Below, piece by piece: positions 56,388 to 64,000 of a DNA stretch of 64,000 nucleotides (position 1 is its first letter; every line of letters begins with the position of its first letter). This stretch comes from Anaspis maculata (lineage: Eukaryota; Arthropoda; Insecta; Coleoptera; Scraptiidae). A program made the position numbers and the translations under genes. The notes beneath the pieces were generated by a model. It made no database searches and had not been told where the DNA came from. It worked only from the letters and a program-made list of their open reading frames with translations. Location: contig OX421966.1 in NCBI GenBank assembly GCA_949128115.1, forward strand, positions 48,729,416 through 48,793,415, written 5' to 3'.

Positions 56388-56540
56388 AGGTTTGTTCCAT
56401 CAGAAATCTCAAACTAGTCAGAGCCATTATACAATGACAAGCGCCCAAATCAGTTTGCAAACTGTATTTCTCGATTCCTTTTGGCTCTGAATTGACTAGT
56501 TTGAAACATCTTGATCTCGCTCTTGATGGAACAAATAACC
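56388..56540. mobile_element. TA-flanked MITE, family 1, copy 3
   Basis: AGGTTTGTTCCATCAGAAAT at the left pairs with CTTGATGGAACAAATAACC at the right, with TA at 56386-56387 and 56541-56542. A short internal duplication (CTTGATCTCGCTCTTGATGG) makes it longer than the other two copies. Confidence 0.75.
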
Positions 56541-56911
56541 TACTAATTGACCATATCAATTATTCAGAGCGCAGTCGCAGATCGGGGAGAGAGACAACCA
56601 CATGTGCTGGGTTGAAACTCCCATAAGAATATGCATGTTGAATGACTTTGTAAAATGATCAATTCAAGGTGCAAATTGACAATTCCAACGAATGTATAAC
56701 ATAGCAAGTGTGTAAAAAGAAATACCTGATCTACTTTTCACCATAATGAAATGGAAAATCTTGCTGTGAAGTTTATGCGAAGCAATTTAGAATGGGGTTT
56801 TTGAATCCAAAACAATTTCAAATTACCCGCCATATTTATTGCACAACTTCCGCTAACGAAAATTTTGACAGCGCTTGAAAGCGAACCGAGCGTCAGCCGT
56901 CACGTAAAAGT
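56541..56911. other. No gene seen; may hold a promoter
   Basis: A CG-richer patch at 56860-56905 (GACAGCGCTTGAAAGCGAAC) lies directly before the short ORF at 56912. Confidence 0.3.
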
Positions 56912-57091
56912 ATGGTTAAAAAGGTTAAAACGTCCCAAGAATCAAGAAAACACCTTGAAATCGTAAATTCTGACAGCGACAGCAAAGTTCCGTTTTCTAT
57001 GCATGCTGTGGCGCGCGAGATCTTCTACTGCAGTGCGCATGGTCACAGGCACATACCTAACTTACACATGACTAGTGGAAGGGGAAAGTGA
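56912..57091 (+). CDS. Candidate short ORF or first exon, 59 codons
   Basis: ATG at 56912 opens a frame of 59 codons to TGA at 57089-57091. It begins MVKKVKTSQESRKHLEIVNS and continues DSDSKVPFSMHAVAREIFYC. The start context AAAGTATGG is fair, and base composition is more GC-rich than around it. The Lys-rich start followed by a Ser/Asp cluster looks like a true nuclear-protein N-terminus, and it may be the first exon of a longer gene, but no strong splice donor is visible. I do not recognise it. Confidence 0.3.
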   Translation: MVKKVKTSQESRKHLEIVNSDSDSKVPFSMHAVAREIFYCSAHGHRHIPNLHMTSGRGK

Positions 57092-57536
57092 GAATAATTA
57101 ATATGGTCTATACCGCACATCTGTGTACCGCACTTTAAATTATTCCAATGACTTCAGCATTGCTTGCTGGGAGAAAACTTGGTAATTGATTTCACCGCTA
57201 GGTGGTGAAGCGGCCTGCCATCGACTAGAGAGCCCCATCAACCCTATATTTGTTATTTGATCTGATTTATTTCCAGCTGTGTAATTTTTACATCTTGGCT
57301 CTTGGCCCTCTCATCTCTCATCCTTGCATCCACATAATAGGGCTCTTTGGTATAGGGCTTATGGCGACATTATGCAGGGCAGTAATGTTGGTTGCATATG
57401 CCTGCAAGATATGCCAAAGCCAAATTGTCGAATGTCAGTTGTCATTGTCATGAGAGATGCTATTCTCTGGGATAGTGATTATTGTTGAAAAAAAAGTGTT
57501 TAGGTACTTATAGTGAATACCTAGGTACCTATAGTA
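57092..57536. other. No gene seen
   Basis: Contains TATACCGCAC and GTGTACCGCAC near 57110-57130 and a chance hydrophobic ORF at 57250-57453. TAGGTACCTA-type short repeats lie before the next element. Confidence 0.4.
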
Positions 57537-58115
57537 GCCCAGGCATTTTAGTCTAAAAATCGTGGTAACCCGTAACAAATTCCCTCAAAGCTGAATTTTG
57601 GTACCTATATATGTTCTATTGGACCTACGGAACAACATATCAAAATACTCGGACTTACACCCTCGTGCGTCCTTTGATTTTCATCCTCAAAGGTCAAGTT
57701 CTAAGAATTAGAGAGATACCTATCTCCAAGCTGTTCCTGCAAGTGAACGGAGTATCCGATCGATAGAAGATATGTTTCAAATGAACAAAAGAGATTTGTT
57801 GTTAGTGCTTAAGTGTGTGAGGGAGCCTTTGTAACTGTTCCGATTGGTTAGTTCTGCGGGAAAGGCGGCTGAGTGTTAATTTGTCGCCCGGATATTTCAG
57901 GAAAAACCATGTGAGAATTTGAAGCCTCAAGCAATGTCGCACAAAGTTGAATATTGATATATAACTGAAGAACATATCAAAATATTTGGACTTACACCTC
58001 TGTGCCTCCTACGATTTTGGGGCTTTGAATATCTAGTCAAAAAATTCACTCAGACATTTTTCTCTTAAACTGTTCCTGTGGACGAACCAATCATTTTAAC
58101 AATATAAGGTGGGTC

Positions 58116-58385
58116 TCAAAGGAAACACGGTATATTGTTGCCTATGAAGTGGACTCCGGTAGCCATGAAACATTTCTGCTGGATAGTGGCGTGAATAGTA
58201 CGCGCAAGGTGGAATATCTCTCCTGGATCTTCGAATGAGAAACATGTAGGAATATTTTGTGATGGCCAATAAAGCTGAGCATTGTTGATAGGTTCTTCTT
58301 CCCATCTTCGAAACAGACCCAAGTGATGAAACTGATTAGTGAACAGTTGATATTCACAGTGCTCATCCCGAAAATAATGAATTCT
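58116..58385 (-). CDS. Exon-like segment of 89 codons within a TA element
   Basis: On the minus strand, TTTTTTTGTAG is followed by an open frame in phase 0 that starts RIHYFRDEHCEYQLFTNQFH, contains EEPINNAQLYWPSQNIPTCF and EIFHLARTIHATIQQKCFMA, and stops after NNIPCFL. The mixed composition (Trp, Cys, His) is unlike the chance ORFs nearby. It could be the last exon of a gene carried or captured by the element, or part of its own protein. I do not recognise it and found no upstream exon. Confidence 0.4.
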   Translation of the reverse strand, partial: RIHYFRDEHCEYQLFTNQFHHLGLFRRWEEEPINNAQLYWPSQNIPTCFSFEDPGEIFHLARTIHATIQQKCFMATGVHFIGNNIPCFL

Positions 58386-58598
58386 CTACAAAAAAATTGT
58401 GGTTTCTTCATTTAGGGGCATCATTGTTTGAAGCTGTCAAAAATAAAAATTACCGACAAATCCTATATTTATGTTAATCTTGGACAGAAACAGCATAAAT
58501 TGCTTACGCCTATTTATATTACAATGTCAGAGCATCAATTTTTTATTAAACAAGTTTTACACCTACTTTTTTTTCTGAAAATGGAATAACGGCTACAG

Positions 58599-58839
58599 AA
58601 AAGATGATTTTATGTTTCTATTGCCCGATAGATACAATAGCTTTTGGTATTTTCTGATAGAGGAAGAGCTTCGCTCAGTATTACACACAAAAACAGTGGA
58701 ACCGCTCCATCATTCATCAGTAAAAAAAAAGAACTGCAAAAATTGTATGCATTTTCGGGAGAAAATTGGGCATAGAATCACTTTCACAACAGATCAATTT
58801 TCTGATCTTGTAATGAATACAGGCACATCGTTTCTATAG
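58599..58839 (+). CDS. Coding-like plus-strand frame within the same TA element
   Basis: After a pyrimidine run and GGCTACAG (an acceptor-like end at about 58598), an open frame reads KDDFMFLLPDRYNSFWYFLI, then CKNCMHFREKIGHRITFTTD, to TAG at 58839. The composition is plausible for a protein, and CKNC could be half of a zinc site, but there is no family match I can name. Confidence 0.3.
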
Positions 58840-59435
58840 TTTTCAGGTATAAAATGGTTAAGAACAATGAATTCTGTTGGAAATACTCAATTGAGATGAT
58901 TCTAACCATACGGAAACCGAAATTACAAAACGACAATTTCAGATGGCAAAAATCGTCGTTTTTTCAGTAAAACTTGTTTAATCGTGTTTCAATTCAATTT
59001 TAAACACCATATTTGATATCAGAGGCCAAGATTTAGTTAGAAACGATACCACACTTGCCAATATCAATTCGAGGTTTTTGAGAGAAAAACAAAATAAATT
59101 TTGCCGATCTTCTGTTTTTTCCAGGCAACCCAAACTACTTATCAACAATTCAAACGTCAAGCAGATATTGTGAAGCCTTGAGGCATCTAAATATGATTTT
59201 TTTCATTTATATAAGCTACAGGGTGTCATTTACGCATTTAAAATGGCAATATTTAGCCCCCTCCCCCACAATCAATGACGCACAAGGGTGTGCCACCGAG
59301 TATTTTGATATGTTATTCCTTAGGTCTTACAAGGCCCGTACCTATACCAAATTTCAGCTTTGTGGGAATTTGTTGCGGGTTAAAACCTAATATGCCTGGG
59401 CTATAGGCACATACCTCGGCACAGACCTATAGGTA

Positions 59436-60617
59436 TACCGGGTGATCATTTGAAAACTATCCACCTGCAATAACTCCCGATTCCTATAGTCAATATTTCT
59501 TCGAGCAAAAAAAAACAAAGGTCGATTTTTATATCGAATGGGACATCTAAAACCGAGTCTAAAACATACATTTGGCAAGTTTCTATCTTCAGCCTCCTCG
59601 CCCCCACTTACCATAACTTTGAAATTTCAAATGACACCATAGCTACCTTGCGATAAATCAAATTGAACAGAATTAAATACTCTTTCTGAAAAAATATTTC
59701 AAAATTTCACACCATACCCCCTTTATTCTCCCTAAAAATTCTCTGAATGTCCCATTCAATATTTTGGACACCCCAATTCTCTTTAGTTTGGTCAGCATCA
59801 TCCGAGACATCATCCTAGATAGCATCAAAGAAGAGAATTTTCGGTGAAAAAAGTGCTACCCAAATTCACCCCATTGCCCCAGGATTGCTCCTCAACTCAC
59901 CTCAACTTCAAAATTCAACGAAACACCACTTACTTTGTGAAACATCAAATTAAAGAAGGAATTGAATTCTCTTCCTGGAAACAATTTTTTTTTAAATTTT
60001 CAACCCTTCCGTCTCATTGAATATTGGACATTTGGAGTATTTTAGGAGGGAAACAAGGCGGGTTTTAAAAATTTCGAAAAAATTTTGTTCAGGAAGAGAA
60101 TTTAATTTCCTTCAGTTTTATATAATTATCACAAAGTAGGAAGTATAGGTATTGTCCGAGGTATTGTCATTTCAGATTTTTAAGGTGAGGTGAGGGGAGC
60201 GAAGGGGTGAATTTGGATGGCACTTTTCACCATAGGAAATGTTCTCTTTCGATGCTGTGCCGGATGACGTTGACTGCAGTGAAGAGAATTAAGAGGTCAA
60301 GAATATTCAATTGGACATTCTGAGAATTTTAGGAAGAGGTGAGTTAAAAACGTTATAAATATTTTTTCAGAAAGAGAATTTAATTTTGTTTAATTTGATG
60401 TAGGTGTCGCAAAATAGGTGGTGTCATTTGAAATTTCAAAGTTGGGTGGTGGGTGGAGGCGAGGGAACTAAAGATATAAATTTGCTAATGTATGTTTTAG
60501 ATGTCCCCCTCGATATAAAAATCGACCTGTTCTTGCTCGAAGAAATATTCACTAGGAACCGCTCGAGGAATCGGGAGTTATTGCAGCGGTGGATAGTTTT
60601 CAAATGATCACCTGGTA
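59436..60617. mobile_element. 1.2-kb foldback with TA borders; interior related to the 240-bp array
   Basis: The ends TACCGGGTGATCATTTGAAA and TTTCAAATGATCACCTGGTA are flanked by TA (59434-59435 and 60618-60619), followed by ACTATCCACC and CAATAACTCCCGATTCC in both arms. Interior blocks (ATCAAATTGAACAGAATTAA, ACTCTTTCTGAAAAAATATT, then a C-rich stretch) resemble units of the tandem array at 10150-18400. It lies 32 bp from the preceding element. Confidence 0.75.
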
Positions 60618-62084
60618 TAATCAATATGCGTGATCCCTGATTAATATTATGGAGTGCGAGTGATAACTTGACGCTACCTGATGAGGAACCTGCGATCTGC
60701 GAGAGTGGTCTTAAGGGTGAGTGTGTCTTGGTGTCATATTGTCAATATCATTAATTGCGTCAAACCGTCGACAAAATGCAGAAAACAGAACGTGTCAGCA
60801 GGTATCTACGAAAAGCGCTAAGCGAAAGCGAAAAGAAAAGGCGTCAAGACTGTGATAGGGGGGGGGGGGGGGTTGTAGGAGCATGTCGAAACTATAGAAA
60901 TTAGAAATAAGATCAATAACCAAACCAAATGGATTCACGTGAATGTAGGCACAAAATATTCTCAATTTTCTCCCATCACTTTGACTTTCCCGACCCCCCC
61001 ACCAACATGGAAGGGAAAGTATTGTAATCGTGCAGAAAAATAAAAGTTCTGAGATTTCGCCGAATATATCCATTTTGAGGTCCCCCCAAGACGATTAAGA
61101 CTATTTTCAGAATGATGTCTGTCTGTGTGTGTGTGTCTGTCTGTGATCTTCCACGATAACTGCCAAACCGTTGACCCGATCAACTTGAAATTTGGTATGC
61201 GACGAGGTATGCGAACGTGGTTTTTTCTCTGGAATGATGAGGCCATTAGTTTTTGGCCGTCATTTTTCTAACAGACGTGTCACTATCAACCAATGTCAGA
61301 AGCTATATCCCACGGAACTAGACTTGCAATATGTCATTTGAAAACCCTTGAAAAACTGTACTCAGAACAGTTAAAATAAGTACCTATTGCCCTATTTGTC
61401 ATTTGTCAAATAATAAAAAATGTCAAAGTTCAAAACTTCACCATTTAATTATTCAAAATCTATCCGATAGATTGGAATCAAATTTGGCAGGAAACAACAC
61501 AACAAATGAGTCAGTTCAGGTCTGCAGTTGCAGTTTTCCACCATTTTCCAGTCGGGCGTTATGAAAATTTTCAAAAATTTCTTCTGGTCGTTGCCGCTCG
61601 AGAGGGCCTATCACTCGTGTTTTGACCAAAACGTTTCGCTTGTGATGCAGGACTCCACTCGAAAATTCATTCCTACTCGGGGATCGACTTTTTTCGAATA
61701 ACTCCAACTGATATCGAATGTAGATTGGATTGGGCGTCGTGTAGATCCATCTTCAAAATCGACACGGTTCCGGTTTTCTGACGGTAATTTTTTCAAAACG
61801 AAATTTGCACAGTCCGTGAATTTAAAAAAGCTGCAGTGCAAACTTCGACATGCGGTGAGCCCTGCGAAATATTCATTTTAGGTGCAGACATGCTGCAAAT
61901 GAAATTTGGAGAAAAGATTGATTTAATTTTTGGAGGAAAAACTTAATTATGAAATCGGACTCGCGGTTTTATAGAGTTTTCCTCTCCGGAAATACTGCAA
62001 ATTCTCCAAGTTTTTATCCCGTGAACAGATTTCCACCATTTTTTTTAACAAGAGGTAACTGTCATTTCACTGTAGCGACGTTTC
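60618..62084. other. No supported gene; dispersed repeat at 61085-61230
   Basis: A G run of about 14 lies near 60859. TGTCTGTCTGTGTGTGTGTG then TCAACTTGAAATTTGGTATG at 61112-61201 is a copy of the repeat at 56050. The ORFs at 61516-61841 overlap on one strand without recognisable content. Confidence 0.4.
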
Positions 62085-62234
62085 CAATCCACCTTTCCCA
62101 TGAGAGAAATCACCTGCGCGCATACCTGTGAGCGCATACTCCCGCTAGTACAAACGGCTACTACAGACCGCTAGTTCTGGGTTCACAGCTATGCGTTCAG
62201 CTCGGCGTTCAGCTTTCGCGGGAAAGGTGGATTG
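62085..62234. mobile_element. MITE with CAATCCACCTTTCCC ends
   Basis: Perfect 15-bp inverted repeats CAATCCACCTTTCCC and GGGAAAGGTGGATTG, 150 bp in all, with a GC-richer interior. Confidence 0.65.
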
Positions 62235-62290
62235 ACAGATCTAGTCGGAGTCACCGCTGTTGTTTTCACGTCTACGTTTCATACACACTA

Positions 62291-62442
62291 GGGAGTTTGC
62301 GTGCATACGTACGTACGACGGACGTAACGTAACTTTCAACGTGGAAATTGGCGAGTTTGTTATCTGCAATTCCGTAGTTACAGGGGAGTTTTCACGTTCT
62401 GCGTTGCGTTACGTCGTACGTTCAATGAAATCGCAAACTCCC
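62291..62442. mobile_element. TA-flanked MITE with GGGAGTTTGCG ends
   Basis: Perfect GGGAGTTTGCG and CGCAAACTCCC ends, flanked by TA (62289-62290 and 62443-62444). Subterminal sequence is full of ACGT-type palindromes (CATACGTACGTACGACGGAC and GCGTTACGTCGTACG). Confidence 0.7.
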
Positions 62443-62454
62443 TATTACCTACAT

Positions 62455-62570
62455 GTGTACAAAATTTGATTGAAATCCGTCCAATGGTTTAGCCACACTG
62501 GGATCTCCAATAAATGCGTTTTCGTGCAGACAGACAGACCGACACCAAAATACATTGTCACTCACTGTTT
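62455..62570. repeat. Inverted copy of the AATTTGGTATG/GACAGACAGACC repeat
   Basis: ACAAAATTTGATTGAAATCC, then CAGACAGACAGACCGACACC. It matches, in inverse order, the theme at 56050 and 61112. Confidence 0.45.
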
Positions 62571-62957
62571 TCATGGTAAGACGCGTTTGTAGCGTCCATG
62601 ATGGCCCATCAAAGATTTAAAAAAATGAAATGAGTGTTTTGCCCGGTCCCTCGCCCGGTCCTTTGTCACAATAATGCTACATCCATTTTGAGATTAATCA
62701 CCAAAATTCATCATCATTGGTCCAAAGGTAGGTTTTTGGTACCTTGAACGATTGAAGGCTATAGGACCAAATACCAACCGATAGACAGACAAAACAGTTT
62801 TTTAACGGATTTTCACCTCGATTTTGACGATTCACTACAAAAAAGTATAACACCTACTATTTTTCATTGGTTTTTGAATACCATCACATCACATGACTCA
62901 CGATGCTTCCGTAAGAGGTAAAATTATTAAGGCTCTAATTTTTTTTTTCTATTGCAG

Positions 62958-63010
62958 TAAGTCTCGTTGACCAAAAAAGAAAAGGATGATGTGTCAAGGA
63001 TGTGCTTCTG
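62958..63010 (+). CDS. Candidate 53-bp exon with a start codon
   Basis: A strong acceptor (TTTTTTTTTCTATTGCAG) and a strong donor (CTTCTG|GTAAGT) bound 53 bp. All three frames contain stops near the start, but ATGATG at 62986-62991 opens MMCQGCAS and reaches the donor in phase 1. It could therefore be a 5' UTR exon that carries the initiation codon of a gene continuing beyond the window. C-x2-C may be the start of a zinc-binding module. Unsupported by any other exon. Confidence 0.3.
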
Positions 63011-63705
63011 GTAAGTACTATTTCTAAATAGTTGCGGGTAAAGGTGAAGATATATATTGGAATTATTGGAGCTCGTATTGGAGTGGAGCAATTGAAGCAG
63101 ACGTAGACACATCTCACTGTGGCCATGCTTTGATAATTCAAAGACTACATTTAACCTGCTCCAAACTGGCCCTGTCAAACAATATTCTTTTAAAATAAAA
63201 CAAATAGTCTCGGTTTGCCTGATGAAAAAGTTAGGTACCTAGAAACTTTTATATTTTTCTTGAGACAAAATATCGCGCTCAAGTGGCCATCACGCAGCCT
63301 TCGACGATGGAATCATAAGATCCTTGGGGCCAGTCCACATCATTGTTTATTGAAATTGAAACACCCCGAAAACATTGTTTTCAATAAACTCTTTGTTTCA
63401 TGAGAGAAGTCTGGGTCTTGTTAAAACCAAAGAGATTGGCTTAAACCATACATATCTTCCAATCACTCTTCATCAATTTTTGCCGCGGTCTTTGCCATGC
63501 TTTGCATCTGGAAAAAGAGTTGCACTCAGTCATCATAATTGATTTTTGGTTTTGAAGAAGGATTTTCAATGTATCGGTATGTTCTTGTGAACTTGTGTAA
63601 CTCGTGGTAACTCTGCATGATAAATATGAAAATGAGGTCTTTGTCCATATTTCACGAAATGAAATTTTGCGTTGGTTTTGCGAGGATGATTCTACATTTT
63701 CACCA
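63011..63705. other. No gene seen
   Basis: Would be intron if the exon at 62958 is real. Minus-strand ORFs at 62927-63178 and 63441-63719 have no domain. Confidence 0.35.
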
Positions 63706-63825
63706 GGTCTGTGCATCATCGAACGCCCGTGCAGGGAAGGAACCCTCAGACACCTGTTTCGGCTTTCTGGCCCTCTTCAATGAGAGGAGAACCCCCATGC
63801 AGGGACGCTCGATGATACATAGACC
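63706..63825. mobile_element. Hairpin MITE of 120 bp
   Basis: GGTCTGTGCATCATCGAACG pairs with CGCTCGATGATACATAGACC. The loop holds CCTGTTTCGGCTTTCTGGCC and TCAATGAGAGGAG. Confidence 0.6.
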
Positions 63826-63874
63826 AGACAACGATTATGTGTATTTTAAGTAGTCGTACATGCAGTATAGTATA

Positions 63875-64000
63875 CAGGGTGTCCCAGAAATGGCGCATAA
63901 ACTCTCCAGTACGTTGCTGGGAACTCATCATAGAGTCGGGGAAAAATGATAGAAAAATTCTTTGGCTTTTAATTATTAAGTTATCGCCAAAAAACTAAAC
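63875..64000. mobile_element. Left end of a CAGGGTGTCC element cut by the window
   Basis: TA then CAGGGTGTCCCAGAAATGGC and AACTCTCCAGTACGTTGC match the left arm of the element at 5706-6250. The remainder lies outside the window. Confidence 0.65.

Larger units (their letters stand above)
57537..59401. mobile_element. 1.9-kb TA-flanked element carrying two coding-like segments
   Basis: GCCCAGGCATTTTAG at the left matches the inverse of CTAATATGCCTGGGC at the right, with TA at 57535-57536 and 59402-59403. The TIR regions extend over about 150 bp (AACAAATTCCCTCAAAGCTG and CATATCAAAATACTCGG occur in both). A subterminal block (57610-57745) is repeated directly at 57960-58085. The interior carries a minus-strand exon-like segment (58116-58385) and a plus-strand frame (58599-58839). 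Confidence 0.7.

Noticed and set aside
60778..60895. ATG at 60778 opening MQKTERVSRYLRKALSESEK
   Set aside because: The frame runs into a G homopolymer and stops; the donor-like GTATCT is weak and no acceptor or partner exon is visible.

Overview
The window looks like intergenic and intronic DNA from an arthropod nuclear genome, most plausibly an insect and perhaps a hemipteran. It is AT-rich, the genes are split by GT-AG introns, and it is saturated with palindromic DNA-transposon derivatives. No prokaryotic gene organisation is present. The species cannot be proven from sequence alone. Most open reading frames here are chance products of repeats.

Genes. One gene is well supported: a two-dsRBD (double-stranded-RNA-binding domain) protein on the minus strand. 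Six coding exons with matching splice phases run from the ATG at 49046 to the stop at 33675 and give 397 codons. It converges on a plus-strand gene of which only the last exon is visible (33009-33471); their 3' ends meet in a small bidirectional poly(A) region at 33478-33496. A C-terminal exon of a third gene lies at the left edge (2-103). Weaker exon candidates lie at 56912-57091, 58116-58385, 58599-58839 and 62958-63010.

Repeats, left to right. 1-9 kb: small MITEs (miniature inverted-repeat elements), a mariner-like transposase scrap and a nested MITE pair at 5.7-6.6 kb. 9.27-9.62 kb: (TG)175. 10.15-18.4 kb: a ~240-bp tandem array split by a 5.3-kb foldback element (11134-16434), whose insertion with a TA target duplication can be read from the array itself. 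20.2-23.6 kb: a ~260-bp array with a 2.2-kb foldback at its edge. 23.75-26.03 kb: a 35-bp minisatellite followed by an uninterrupted ~1.9-kb (TG)n tract. 26.96-28.03 kb: three TTAA-bounded elements end to end. 29.7-32.8 kb: foldbacks and small MITEs. 36.9-47.6 kb: intron 2 of the dsRBD gene, holding four TA-flanked inverted-repeat elements in close succession, one with a broken gene inside and one with a piggyBac-type insertion. 49.4-55.9 kb: a 6.5-kb foldback just upstream of the dsRBD gene. 57.5-60.6 kb: two more TA-flanked inverted-repeat elements. 60.6-64 kb: small MITEs and a truncated element.

Overall pattern. The same architecture recurs with different terminal sequences: long inverted arms, TA at both borders, often tandem subunits in the arms, and a centre holding a degenerate minisatellite or captured coding fragments. 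A dsRNA-binding-protein gene is embedded among these hairpin-forming elements.
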